Notes: generated by a model not told the origin, from the letters alone. Numbered from the stretch's first letter, positions 25,495 through 35,279 are shown. The stretch is 62,160 nt of DNA from Lachnospiraceae bacterium (GCA_900769115.1 CAAGFJ010000079.1:1-62160), one strand, 5' to 3'. Translations and numbers: made by a program.

Positions 25495-25899
25495 TCAATT
25501 TTTCCCCATATTTCTTACATTGCTTTCAAATTTACGGATCATTTCCCGTGCCTCATCTTCCTCTGCCATTGAGATCATAACGATCATTTTATCTAATTGC
25601 TCTGCCTGTTCTTTCGGTAAGGCCGCCACAGACTGCCTCAGATTATACAAATAATCATCAATCCGTTCCGAAAACACCAGTCCGATTGAATCCTGATATA
25701 CATCAATCTGCATGGAATATGCGCATCCCGGCCATTCATAGGAGGTGCTCTCCTTACACAACTTAGAAGCCTTGCTTATAAACATTCTTCCTAATGGTGT
25801 CCGGTTCACCAGATCTTCTAACTGTATTCCATGTTCCCGCAGGTCTTTGCGATCCACATAACAAACAACCTTATACAGATCTGTCTCCTCAATATGCAT
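25495..25899 (-). CDS. MecA N-terminal-like adaptor protein
   Basis: A 134-residue soluble protein. The first 60 residues resemble the substrate-binding half of MecA (MHIEETDLYKVVCYVDRKDLREHGIQ..EDLVNRTP..), and YEWPGCAYSMQIDVYQDSIGLVFS continues the match. The C-terminal ClpC-docking half of real MecA is not obvious; instead there is a Glu-rich helix (about 95-134). So it may bind peptides or act as a separate partner. It starts four bases after the pqqD-like stop, so it is translated with that gene. The assignment rests on my reading of a weak pattern. Confidence 0.55.
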   Translation of the reverse strand: MHIEETDLYKVVCYVDRKDLREHGIQLEDLVNRTPLGRMFISKASKLCKESTSYEWPGCAYSMQIDVYQDSIGLVFSERIDDYLYNLRQSVAALPKEQAEQLDKMIVMISMAEEDEAREMIRKFESNVRNMGKN

Positions 25900-25902
25900 A
25901 TC

Positions 25903-26265
25903 TTAAGACTCCTTTCCTTTCTCCGGTTGCTTCAGCACAACAAATTCATATTGTTCTAAATTCTTCATATACTGTACCAGTCTGGGATATAACGGTTCTG
26001 CCTTTTCTCCAAAATGTTGCTTCATCTGTTGTCCAATCTCATATACCGTCTGTTGTCCATCTATTCGCTTCCAAAGGAAACTCCCAAATTCTTCTAAGTG
26101 AATTTGGGAGACTTCTGGTTTGTGCAGGAAACGCTGTGCCAGCCAATGAAAGATTCCTTTATTCTCAACCAATATCGTAACACTTCCATCCTCTGTCTGT
26201 TTCCATGTATATTGATCATTGCGAACAGGGATATAATCCAGATAATTTCCTGTTTTCTTACTCAA
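25903..26265 (-). CDS. PqqD-family protein (RRE-like peptide-binding fold)
   Basis: A 120-residue member of the PqqD family, a winged-helix fold that binds leader peptides in RiPP pathways. The core is ILVENKGIFHWLAQ..., VSQIHLEEFGSFLWKRIDGQQTVYEIGQQMKQHF, with the family pattern L..+G..iW..idG..tv.ei. No radical-SAM enzyme or precursor peptide is adjacent. The start is TTG at 26265 with AGAGGT seven bases upstream, overlapping the end of the transporter gene. Between an OPT transporter and a MecA-like gene, it may bind an imported or internal peptide; this is inference. Confidence 0.78.
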   Translation of the reverse strand: MSKKTGNYLDYIPVRNDQYTWKQTEDGSVTILVENKGIFHWLAQRFLHKPEVSQIHLEEFGSFLWKRIDGQQTVYEIGQQMKQHFGEKAEPLYPRLVQYMKNLEQYEFVVLKQPEKGKES

Positions 26266-26267
26266 TA

Positions 26268-28148
26268 TTATACCTCTTTTTTCTGTTTCGTTGCAAATCT
26301 GGCTACCAACGCAATCATAATTACAAAAAGAATTACACTGCCAATCATTCCTGTCTGTACGTATTCAGACAGGTCAATCTTATCGGCTACCTTTATTACC
26401 GTTAAAATGGCAAGTATAATACCAACTAATCCTTCTCCAGCAATCAAACCGGAACAAAACAGTACCCCGGAGCCCGCTTCTCCATCTTCCGTCTGATTCT
26501 TTTTATCTACAAAATGCCGGATCAATCCTCCAACCATAATTGTAGCACTCAGCTCTAATGGCAGATACAGACCAATTGCTACTGGCAGCACTGCAATTCC
26601 TAATATCTCAATTACAATGGCAATAAATACACCAATAAACACTAATGTCCACGGAAGATTACCATCCATAACCCCTTCTACAATCATCTTCATAAGTGTA
26701 GCCTGTGGTGCTGAAAGTGCTTCTGTACCAAATCCCCATGCAGAATCCAGCAGAATCAAGACTCCACCAATCGTAAGTGCCGAGATAACTGCTCCGATCA
26801 ATTCACCAATCTGCTGTTTTTTCGGTGTTGCACCCAATATATAACCTGTCTTCAGATCCTGTGATGTATCTCCTGCCATTGCTGCAATAATGCAGATAAC
26901 AGAGCCAATTGCAATGGCTCCCATCATTCCATGTGTACCACTATCTCCTGTCGTCTTAAGACAGAGTGTTGCAATCAGCAGTGTTGCAATTGCCATTCCG
27001 GATACCGGATTATTACTGCTTCCTACTAAACCTACCATTCTAGATGAGACCGCTCCAAAGAAAAAACCAAATAATACGATCAACACTGCTCCAAGGAAAG
27101 TAACCGGTATCTGTGGCAATAACCAGATTATAACAATCATCAACAGCACACCTGCACCGATAAAACGCATATCCAGATCCTGCTCTGTACGAACACCGGT
27201 ATGATCCTTACCGCCCTTAATTCCTCTGATTGCATCTACAAATGTACTTATGATCAACGGCATGGATTTGATCAGACTGATAATACCACCGGCTGCTACT
27301 GCACCGGCACCAATATAACGGATGTAATTACTCCAAATTGCAGATGCGCCCCCATTTGCATATAAATTTGCAATTGTGTCAGTCGCAGGATACAAAATGG
27401 TATCTCCGCCAAATGTAACGATTGCCGGAATCAATACAAACCATCCAACCAGACCTCCTGCAAACATATAGGATGCAATCTTCGGTCCACATATATATCC
27501 TACCCCGATCAAAGCAGGATATACTTCTGCCGAAAGTTCTGTCTTCAAAGCAGAAATCTTAGCTGTCATCACACCCGGAATTACCTTTAATCCATCTACA
27601 ATGAATTTAAAAAGTGCAGCAAATCCCATACCTGCAAATACCGTGGCTGCACTGGCACCACCTTCTTCTCCTGCTAACAATACCTCTGCACATGCTGTTC
27701 CCTCCGGATATGGAAGTACACCATGTTCTTTTACAATCAGCGCATTACGCAATGGTACCATAAACAAAACACCCAATACACCACCACAAAGAGCGATCAA
27801 AGAGATTGTCAGCATACTTGGCTGTTCCATCACACCATCCTTTGCCCACAAAAATAATACCGGCATCGTAAAGATGGCCCCGGCAGCCAATGACTCACCT
27901 GCTGAACCAATCGTCTGTACCATATTACTCTCTAAAATAGAATCTTTACGCATGATCACACGGATCACACCCATGGAAATAACAGCAGCCGGAATAGATG
28001 CAGATACCGTCATACCCACTCTAAGTCCTAAATAGGCATTCGCTGCTCCAAAAATAATTGCCAGTAACACTCCCATAATCACAGACGTCACCGTAAACTC
28101 TGGTGTTACTTTCTCCGCCGGAATATACGGCTTAAATTCTTCGTTCAT
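26268..28148 (-). CDS. OPT family oligopeptide transporter
   Basis: A 626-residue polytopic protein of the OPT/YSL family with about 14-16 predicted helices. Landmarks are FGAANAYLGLRVGMTVSASIPAAV, LPYPEGTACAEVLLAGEEGG (the family NPG-like signature region) and GDTSQDLKTGYILGATPKKQQIGEL. OPT proteins import small peptides or metal-chelate complexes by proton coupling. The ATG at 28148 has GGAGG right before it; a TTG at 28160 overlaps that site and is rejected. It heads a three-gene run with the PqqD-like and MecA-like genes. Confidence 0.93.
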   Translation of the reverse strand: MNEEFKPYIPAEKVTPEFTVTSVIMGVLLAIIFGAANAYLGLRVGMTVSASIPAAVISMGVIRVIMRKDSILESNMVQTIGSAGESLAAGAIFTMPVLFLWAKDGVMEQPSMLTISLIALCGGVLGVLFMVPLRNALIVKEHGVLPYPEGTACAEVLLAGEEGGASAATVFAGMGFAALFKFIVDGLKVIPGVMTAKISALKTELSAEVYPALIGVGYICGPKIASYMFAGGLVGWFVLIPAIVTFGGDTILYPATDTIANLYANGGASAIWSNYIRYIGAGAVAAGGIISLIKSMPLIISTFVDAIRGIKGGKDHTGVRTEQDLDMRFIGAGVLLMIVIIWLLPQIPVTFLGAVLIVLFGFFFGAVSSRMVGLVGSSNNPVSGMAIATLLIATLCLKTTGDSGTHGMMGAIAIGSVICIIAAMAGDTSQDLKTGYILGATPKKQQIGELIGAVISALTIGGVLILLDSAWGFGTEALSAPQATLMKMIVEGVMDGNLPWTLVFIGVFIAIVIEILGIAVLPVAIGLYLPLELSATIMVGGLIRHFVDKKNQTEDGEAGSGVLFCSGLIAGEGLVGIILAILTVIKVADKIDLSEYVQTGMIGSVILFVIMIALVARFATKQKKEV

Positions 28149-28280
28149 TTTTTCCTCCAATCATGTGCCTTCTGTGCTTTTCTAATAATAGTTTCACACA
28201 TAGCATCTTTTTTATCATATTTTGGTATTATATCTTATTTCATCTTTCATTTCAACACACAAAATTTAGTAAAACGTCGA

Positions 28281-28325
28281 AAAACACCTCTTGGATCCAA
28301 CAAGGAATCCAAAAGGTGTCCTTTC
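28281..28325 (-). terminator. Terminator of the giant surface-protein gene
   Basis: On the minus strand a hairpin ACACCTTTTGGATT / GGATCCAAGAGGTGT is followed by TTTTTCG. It lies 42 bases past the stop codon. Confidence 0.8.
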
Positions 28326-28366
28326 TCTTGTGCATTATATTATGAACCTGTACATTAAACAAAATT

Positions 28367-31300
28367 TTATTTCCGTTTCAATTTGTATATCCGGCTCCAT
28401 TCTCCGTATATCATATTTCCATCGGAATCATAATTATATGGTCGAACCCGCAGGTAATAATTCTTTCCTTTTTTCCATTTTGAAAAAGTATAGTTATCTT
28501 TTCCAACATATATGGTATTTCTCTTCTTTAACTTCTTGTTTCTTGCGTATTCAATGCAGTATCCAGTCGTATTCTCCGAGCGAAATTTAAGTTTTACCTT
28601 CTTCCTCGTTACACGGATCTGAAGCTTCTTAATCCATGGCTTTGCTATACTGGATGTTCTCTGCATCGTCCCATCTTGTTCTGTCATCGTCTGCTGCCTG
28701 TCCGAAGAATGGTTGTCTGACTTCACTGAAACCAAATCCGTTTCTGTTCCGGATTCCCCGGTCCCATTTCCATCTGTTTCTCCAACTGTATGAAGTGCAG
28801 TAAACTTCGCATACAAAACAATATCCGCATAAGTATCCTCGCATATATGGTCAACCAAAGCCTCCGTCTGGAATCCGCTATCCGTATACCAGCCATCAAA
28901 CCGATAATTCTCTTTCACCGCCGGCTCCAACACCAGATTACTCTTCCACTCATAGGTTTCCGGATTAGCATCCACATTCATTCCTCCGTTTAATACATAC
29001 GTTATATGACTTGCATATGCCTGCTTACATCCGATATAACCATCTGCTTCATACTGCCGGTACGCTTCCGACGCCGCATATGCAATAAGATTTACAGTCT
29101 TGTCAAATGCATTGCCTAACTGTAATGTCATACTGTCTACGTATACTTCTTTCAGGTTGACACATGTTGCAAAAGCATGATCTGCAATCTCATTCACCAT
29201 CTTCGAAATCCGGACAGATACAATAGAAGCGTCTTGAAATGCATCTGCCGTAATGGCCGTAACCGGATACTGTTGTCCGCCGTAGATTACATGGGCCGGA
29301 ATAACCGCCTCCACCTTATTCTCATTTGCGATCACAACAGCAAGTCTCTGTGGAATGATACGATACGTAATTCCATTCTGCTTTAATACAACATCATAAC
29401 TCCACTTTGCATAGATCTGACAATCTGCAGCCTGTGTTACGTTGGCTGGCAGATGGTAATTCCCGTTTGCATCCACCGGTACTTTCTTATCTTCCCGGAA
29501 TCCCGCATCATAATACCAGCCATCAAACACATAATCCTTCCGGCTGACTTTCTCTAACATATACTCTTTTCCCTGGATATACCCCTGTGTTTCTTCGCCT
29601 TTCGCAATTATACCACCATTGGTATGATACGTGACTGTACCTGTAAAATAACCCGGCTGCAACATATTTCCCTGGCTTATTCCTCCGTTATCTTTCACTG
29701 TAACAGACTGCGTAAGGGCAGAGGCTAACGATGTTCCATAATACACTTTGATATTATGTGTCATCTCCTCCTGTACCCTATGATACCATCCGGAATCAAT
29801 GATATCTTTTTGGATCGTTCCCGCTTCCCAAAGGACATCCTTCTTATAGGATACTAAACGTATCTGTTCCAGATCATATAACGTCAGCGGTCTTCTCTGA
29901 TTCTCGTATAGGATTCTCTTCACGCTGCTTTGCTCCGGAATGATAATATTCATGCCGGAATAATACTGAATCTGTTCCACCTTACCGATCTCTGTTGCCG
30001 ACAAACTAACCGTGTCTTCGTAATGAACATTCTCTTTATTGCGGTAATTCAGTCTGCAGGTTACCTGAATGGTATCCGGTATCTGAATCTGCTGCCCATT
30101 CCTGCTTCCGGTCAACGTATAGGACTTCTCCTCCTTCTGATTATCATCCACGGGCATCAAAACGTATTCTCTCTGATCATTTGCCATAACATGCTGACCC
30201 ACCCGATATGCCTGTGCAGAAGTATACGTTCCGTAATCCGAATCCACCTGCATCCGGTAACCACCATCTGCCCTTTCAAAGGTAACATTTCCTGTCACTA
30301 CCCTGCCATCTATGGTAATCTTTGAACTCGTCACTTCTAATGTTTCTATAGATCCGGCCTGTACCATATCTCCCGGAATAAACAATAACATTCCAAATAA
30401 CATCCATATCCAGAAATGCTTCATCTTTTTTACAAACAGACGGAATTTCTTTGCCATACACCATACAGCTACCAGTACGATCAGTACCCAAAATATACCT
30501 GCCACGTACCGGAAGAATCCATCTCCTGTCTTCACATGTTTTCCACTTTTGCTTGACTTACTCTCAATATTCTCATTCTGCTTTTCATTTGGAACAACAT
30601 GATTCTCTTCCTGATCATTTGAAATATTCACCATTGGATGAAGCTGATCCTTCTTCAATACGATCTCCCGTATCTGTGAATCCAGCACGTAACCCTGTAC
30701 CGTTTGTATCTCTTCCAGATAATACGTCCCAACCGGAAGATTCTCTACCGTAATTTCGCCCTTGTTGTCTGTAATGAAAATACCAAGCAGTTTCTTATCC
30801 CCGTCGTACAGTTTAAATCTGACACCGGACAATACTTCTTTACTGGAAGAATCTGTCTTAACTACCTTGATTCCACCTTTATACTTCTCATTAATAACCG
30901 GTTTTTTCACATTTAATTCCAGCTTGACGTCTTCCCCAGCAAGCTGCAATGTAAACGGATAGGTTGCAGTATCCATAGCATAACTTTCATCTACTGTCCG
31001 GATTTCCTGATAATAGTAGCTTCCTTCCGTTAATCTTTGTTCAAATGTAGCAATCCCCTGATCATCTGTGTCGCAATAACCCAGACAACTGCCCGCCTTC
31101 ACAACCACAACACCCGCTTTATTGCGGATATCTTCCTTTGCAAAAACGCCAAAGATAACGCCCTTAACCGGCTGTAAGTTATACTTAAACATATCATCCG
31201 CATGGCTGATATCGTTCACCGGCAATTTGTCACTTTCCGTTACTGTCTCTGCCTGCTTGTAGATCTGTAACTGCGTATTCAGTGCCCGGTTTATAAAATC

Positions 31301-34171
31301 AACTGTTTCCACCTGCACAGTCTGTTTCTGGTCTGCTTCCACAGCTACCTTCTTCTCCTGTGTATCTATTTTCATTTTCCCCTGATTACTGATTTCCTTC
31401 ACATAATATGTTCCCGGTTTCAGATTACTGCTTTTTGCTACACCAGATTCATCGGTCACCAGTTCTTCTACCAGATTACCCGCAGCATCCTTTATCTGAA
31501 ATACAATTCCCTCTGCTGCCTGATTTTCAAAAACAAGCTTTTGATAAGTTCCATATGGTGACTGTTCCGTCACTGCCTTTGCTAACTGTTCACCTGTCTT
31601 ACGAATCAGAATAAAAGCAGACTTCTCCTGATTCACAAAAGTATGGGTAAACAATGCTCCCGACGCTAAAGCATCCATATCTTTTGCTGTGTGCCAGAAT
31701 TCATACGTTTCTGTTGCATTGGCATATCGTTTTCCCTGTTCTGTATCTTCCGGTGGATTCGTCTCCGCTACCATATAATGCCCATATGGTAATTCCATAT
31801 CAAAATAAGCCTCCCCATTGGAATCTGAGAAAATGGTTTCTAATGGAATCCACTCATTTTCAACAATCGTCTCCACTCCCTGTTGGGACCACACAGAAAC
31901 CGGTCTTGTCTGATCTGCCTTAAATAATGTTTTTCCCTCATAATCCATGTTGCTGATATTCGCATAGATTGTGAATTCCGCCCCTTGTAACCGTTGCTGC
32001 TGTTCATCTTCTTTCATCACCATACACCGGGCAGGAATTGCTTCATTCATATAGCCTTCTCCATTATGAATCGTTGTAACAGAATGCGTACCATCCTCAT
32101 TATCGATAATATTGAAATGCATCCGCTCTCCTGAAATCCAATATCCTTCATATGGTGTCTCTTTCTCAATCAAATAGTATCGTCCGGCTGGAAGATCCTT
32201 ATAATACAGGTTGCCATCCAGATCGGTCTTTTCGTCTATCTGCGTATGATGTTTTCCTGATTGCATCCATATGGTATTTGCTACTGCTTCATTGGTTAAT
32301 AACTGATCTGCAGAAAATAATAACTCATTCTGCAAATAAATATCTTCCGCTGCGTGTAACTCAAAAACAACATTTGCCAGGTCTTTTTTCTGATAAATAT
32401 ACTTTCCATTCTCAAACGCAACAAGAACATTTCCGATCTTGTGAAGCATGGCATCGCCACCCTCATATTCATCCGGGATGGTATACCGGTATGCTAATCC
32501 ATTGGCATCCTGTAAAGCCACAACACCTTCAAAGGTTGTATCTGGCACTATCACTAATGTCTTGTTTCCATTTTGCACCTGTTCCTCTACATGAAAAGTT
32601 GCTGCCACATGTGTTCCGAGTGGATCCGTATAAAGCCGCATTCCTTTGGGTGCTTTCGTCTCTGTAATCGTATAACTGCCGACCTGATCAATCTCGACAT
32701 ATCCGCTATCTGTTATGCTCTGCGAAAATACCGGCAGATAATTCGCATCAAATCCCTGCACTAAGAATTCCGCTCCCTCTGCCTCTTTTCCAAACTCATC
32801 TACCTTATTCACATAAACGCCGGTCGGTGTGTATGCCGTCTCAGACGCATATACCCGGATTGCAAAATACGCCGGTGAGTGAAACGATGCGTCATATGTA
32901 AGTGTCTGGTTCTTTTTACTATACTCTGTCTGTATATAATCCAGGCTCGCAGCGCCCTCGTACGAAGGATTCACTTTCATAATGATAAGTGCCGCATTGT
33001 CCTTCGTGGTTGCCAGTTTATCAGTACCATTCTTCTGTTTCATCTGTACTGCCAGATTACCACTTGTATCCACCGATACATTTGCAACACCATCCTCTAG
33101 CTTCTTACCATTTGCGTCATAACAGCCTGCAACTTCTATAGAACCCATACTGCTTTTTCCGGCAAAATACTTCCATGCCGCACCAGACAACTTGATCGTC
33201 GTATCAATGTCATACCCATTCTTGCCATTCAATGTCACCCGCTTTGTATTTGCGGAAATCTTACTTCTTGCATCCCTGCTTGCAGCATCCTGTTCCGCAA
33301 TCGGAGTGATCGCATTTGAAAAACTATCACTCCCTGCAGATCTTTTTTCATTCAACTCTGTTAATTTCCACAAGTAATTGGAATAGTTTAACAATTTCGC
33401 TGCCTGCTCTGTGCCTCCTTGATTCCAGATCACATTCTGCGTATCTACATATCCCTCCTCGGATCCCCAACCGCCATGTTTTTTGAAATAATCCATAGCA
33501 ATTGCAATCCGGAAGGTATTCTCTGCTGATCCCCATACACCAGAATACTTGGATGCCTGAAAGATTCCACTTGACATTGCCTTTCCTTTTTCCATACAAA
33601 AGATATAGTGTCTGCTAATGTCTCCTCTATGCACATACCACTTATAATGTCCCTGTGCCCATGCTCCGGCTGAAAGGATCACTCCTAACGGTGCTTTATC
33701 TGCCACCTTGTTGCTCTGCTGTTTCACAATGTTCCGTGAAGCACTCCGAAACATAACCGGTCGTTTCACCTCATTTGATTCACTCTCCTGCTGCACTTCC
33801 TGCATGGATTCTGCATGATCTGCCTCTGTTTTACTTTCTGTACACTCCGGCTCATCCTCAACAGTCTTATCTTCCTTAAGTACCTCTTCTGTCGTTGCAT
33901 CAGCATTCGCTGTCTGTGGTGTTATCGCTTCCTGTGTACCCTTTTCTGTTCCATTGTCTGCTTCTGCCTTCTCTGCCTGAGTGTTGGCCCTCTCTGCTTC
34001 TGATAGCGATTGCTCTATAGAAGACTTCTCTGTATCCTCCTGTTGCTCCTGCAATTGTTCTATCCCTGCACTTGTACTTGCATCCACAAACGCTGTATTA
34101 ACAGGTAACATCGTAACAAGCAGTACAACAACTAAGAGCGCCGCTAATATCCGCTTTATTTTATGTTGCAT
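28367..34171 (-). CDS. Giant surface protein: thioester/SpaA adhesin fused to InlB-repeat/LRR protein
   Basis: A 1934-residue secreted or membrane protein. Order: signal peptide (1-31), a Glu/Gln/Thr-rich low-complexity stretch (about 35-140), a thioester-adhesin (TQXA) domain with FCMEKGK (Cys192) and TQNVIW (Gln245), about seven SpaA/Cna-B beta domains (about 440-1200), a wall-anchor-like end (SGKHVKTGD, helix, then AKKFRLFVKK), and straight after it at Met1250 a second signal-like helix (WIWMLFGMLLFIPGDMVQAG). The second half has InlB-type repeats (VTYHTNGG..., FDGWYYD), a BspA-type leucine-rich segment and a Fn3-like Lys/Arg-rich end. AAGGAG is 8 bases before ATG. It may work as one protein with a membrane hairpin, or be two genes joined by loss of a stop. 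Confidence 0.85.
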   Translation of the reverse strand: MQHKIKRILAALLVVVLLVTMLPVNTAFVDASTSAGIEQLQEQQEDTEKSSIEQSLSEAERANTQAEKAEADNGTEKGTQEAITPQTANADATTEEVLKEDKTVEDEPECTESKTEADHAESMQEVQQESESNEVKRPVMFRSASRNIVKQQSNKVADKAPLGVILSAGAWAQGHYKWYVHRGDISRHYIFCMEKGKAMSSGIFQASKYSGVWGSAENTFRIAIAMDYFKKHGGWGSEEGYVDTQNVIWNQGGTEQAAKLLNYSNYLWKLTELNEKRSAGSDSFSNAITPIAEQDAASRDARSKISANTKRVTLNGKNGYDIDTTIKLSGAAWKYFAGKSSMGSIEVAGCYDANGKKLEDGVANVSVDTSGNLAVQMKQKNGTDKLATTKDNAALIIMKVNPSYEGAASLDYIQTEYSKKNQTLTYDASFHSPAYFAIRVYASETAYTPTGVYVNKVDEFGKEAEGAEFLVQGFDANYLPVFSQSITDSGYVEIDQVGSYTITETKAPKGMRLYTDPLGTHVAATFHVEEQVQNGNKTLVIVPDTTFEGVVALQDANGLAYRYTIPDEYEGGDAMLHKIGNVLVAFENGKYIYQKKDLANVVFELHAAEDIYLQNELLFSADQLLTNEAVANTIWMQSGKHHTQIDEKTDLDGNLYYKDLPAGRYYLIEKETPYEGYWISGERMHFNIIDNEDGTHSVTTIHNGEGYMNEAIPARCMVMKEDEQQQRLQGAEFTIYANISNMDYEGKTLFKADQTRPVSVWSQQGVETIVENEWIPLETIFSDSNGEAYFDMELPYGHYMVAETNPPEDTEQGKRYANATETYEFWHTAKDMDALASGALFTHTFVNQEKSAFILIRKTGEQLAKAVTEQSPYGTYQKLVFENQAAEGIVFQIKDAAGNLVEELVTDESGVAKSSNLKPGTYYVKEISNQGKMKIDTQEKKVAVEADQKQTVQVETVDFINRALNTQLQIYKQAETVTESDKLPVNDISHADDMFKYNLQPVKGVIFGVFAKEDIRNKAGVVVVKAGSCLGYCDTDDQGIATFEQRLTEGSYYYQEIRTVDESYAMDTATYPFTLQLAGEDVKLELNVKKPVINEKYKGGIKVVKTDSSSKEVLSGVRFKLYDGDKKLLGIFITDNKGEITVENLPVGTYYLEEIQTVQGYVLDSQIREIVLKKDQLHPMVNISNDQEENHVVPNEKQNENIESKSSKSGKHVKTGDGFFRYVAGIFWVLIVLVAVWCMAKKFRLFVKKMKHFWIWMLFGMLLFIPGDMVQAGSIETLEVTSSKITIDGRVVTGNVTFERADGGYRMQVDSDYGTYTSAQAYRVGQHVMANDQREYVLMPVDDNQKEEKSYTLTGSRNGQQIQIPDTIQVTCRLNYRNKENVHYEDTVSLSATEIGKVEQIQYYSGMNIIIPEQSSVKRILYENQRRPLTLYDLEQIRLVSYKKDVLWEAGTIQKDIIDSGWYHRVQEEMTHNIKVYYGTSLASALTQSVTVKDNGGISQGNMLQPGYFTGTVTYHTNGGIIAKGEETQGYIQGKEYMLEKVSRKDYVFDGWYYDAGFREDKKVPVDANGNYHLPANVTQAADCQIYAKWSYDVVLKQNGITYRIIPQRLAVVIANENKVEAVIPAHVIYGGQQYPVTAITADAFQDASIVSVRISKMVNEIADHAFATCVNLKEVYVDSMTLQLGNAFDKTVNLIAYAASEAYRQYEADGYIGCKQAYASHITYVLNGGMNVDANPETYEWKSNLVLEPAVKENYRFDGWYTDSGFQTEALVDHICEDTYADIVLYAKFTALHTVGETDGNGTGESGTETDLVSVKSDNHSSDRQQTMTEQDGTMQRTSSIAKPWIKKLQIRVTRKKVKLKFRSENTTGYCIEYARNKKLKKRNTIYVGKDNYTFSKWKKGKNYYLRVRPYNYDSDGNMIYGEWSRIYKLKRK

Positions 34172-34231
34172 GTATTCAACTCCTTATCCTTATAATGATT
34201 TATCGAATGTTTGCAAACAATTGATTGTGTC

Positions 34232-34260
34232 ATTATACGGCTTATCGTGTCGCTTGTCTA
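34232..34260 (-). promoter_or_regulatory. Promoter of the giant surface-protein gene
   Basis: On the minus strand TAGACA (34255-34260), 17 nt, TATAAT (34232-34237), about 60 bases before the ATG. Confidence 0.65.
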
Positions 34261-34364
34261 CGATTATGACTAAAAATGCAAAATAAAAATAAACTGCCCC
34301 TTTTTGGTCAAACTTATGTACAGAAAAGTCATAAAAATGTAATAATTCCAATAAGTTATGTACA

Positions 34365-34405
34365 AAAATACATAAGTTTGAAATAATTACAAACTTATGT
34401 ATTTT
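34365..34405. repeat. 16-bp inverted repeat with ACTTATGTA motifs
   Basis: AAAATACATAAGTTTG and CAAACTTATGTATTTT are perfect inverted repeats around 9 bases. Two more copies of the ACTTATGTA-like core lie just left (at about 34311 and 34353). The set is about 110-170 bases upstream of the surface-gene promoter. It can be a terminator or a cluster of operator sites. The 34172-34702 gap is otherwise AT-rich with two further hairpins listed separately. Confidence 0.6.
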
Positions 34406-34520
34406 TAATCATATATTTCATTTCTACCTCATTTACAGATACAGAAGGACACTTTAAAAAGACTTGACAATAATATCTAATTCTTTTCAAAAAAAAATCT
34501 TACAAAGATAAATAAGTAAA

Positions 34521-34610
34521 AATTAGCAAGGAATTATTCTTCCTTGCCATATAACAAAATGTTTTTATTTTAAATGCTACAAATCAAAATTTTTTCAAGA
34601 TTTGTGGCAT
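34521..34610 (-). terminator. Two hairpins after the unrecognised islet gene
   Basis: On the minus strand ATGCCACAAATC / GATTTGTAGCAT (34574-34610) is followed by GCAAGGAA / TTCCTTGC (34526-34547), the latter with TTTTTAC after it. They lie 90-180 bases past the stop of the 178-residue gene. Confidence 0.6.
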
Positions 34611-34702
34611 ATATTTAGTTACATAAATTTACTGATTCGTTAGATATCTCATTATGTAATTTTTTAAAGATGAATCTCCTTCGAATTTTGTTTATATTTT
34701 CT

Positions 34703-35239
34703 TTATCCTCTAGTAATAATACGCGCAATCGGAATATTGGCATGCGGAAAGTATCCACTCTCATTATCAGCCAATGCCCAATTTGCACCATCTGAAAGTT
34801 GTTCACCTGTTATATATTGAACTTTGCTATTATTAAATGAAATCCCCCACGGAGCAAATATCATACTTTGCCTTGACACCAACAACGCTTCTCCTCCCTT
34901 TTTCTTATCCGAATTCATTTTGTACGATTCCTTGTCAAAACATTTCCAACACCCCATTGCTTTTGGTCCCAACACATATGTAGTATACGCATAAACATCT
35001 TTATTTGATTTTTCACCCTCATTTAATGTCTTAATTTTCCGGCAGGGTACCTTGTCATTAATGATAACAGACCACGATCCAACATACGGTATTTCGCCTC
35101 TATACTTTAAAAACTTTTGATTTTCCATATTACAAACTACTTTTGAATGCATAATTAATACGCCACACTTACCCATATAAATATCTTTCATGGACATTTT
35201 CATTTTGTTTACGGTATCACTTGAAAAAAGATTATTCAC
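34703..35239 (-). CDS. Unrecognised 178-residue protein in AT-rich islet
   Basis: I do not recognise it. It has no signal peptide or membrane helix, and many Lys, Asn and Ser with 6 Cys (about residues 25-105: MGKCGVL, VVCNMENQ, KVPCRK, GCWKCFDK). Two stretches, GVLIMHSKVVCNMENQ and LLVSRQSMIFAPWGISF, weakly recall the repeated PAAR-like halves of DUF4280; this is not firm. The start is doubtful: a strong AAGGAGG overlaps the GTG at 35239, and ATGs at 35203, 35197 and 35191 have no clear site. Base composition is clearly more AT-rich than the neighbours. It stands alone between a surface-protein gene and a tRNA-Leu region, which suggests acquired DNA. Confidence 0.6.
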   Translation of the reverse strand: MNNLFSSDTVNKMKMSMKDIYMGKCGVLIMHSKVVCNMENQKFLKYRGEIPYVGSWSVIINDKVPCRKIKTLNEGEKSNKDVYAYTTYVLGPKAMGCWKCFDKESYKMNSDKKKGGEALLVSRQSMIFAPWGISFNNSKVQYITGEQLSDGANWALADNESGYFPHANIPIARIITRG

Positions 35240-35279
35240 CTCCTTCTCATAGATATAATTGCCCAGAAAATGAAAAAAA

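Noticed and set aside
34615..34806. A 63-codon minus-strand frame overlapping the 178-residue gene
   Set aside because: It is in another frame of the larger gene, has no own ribosome site and no recognisable feature.
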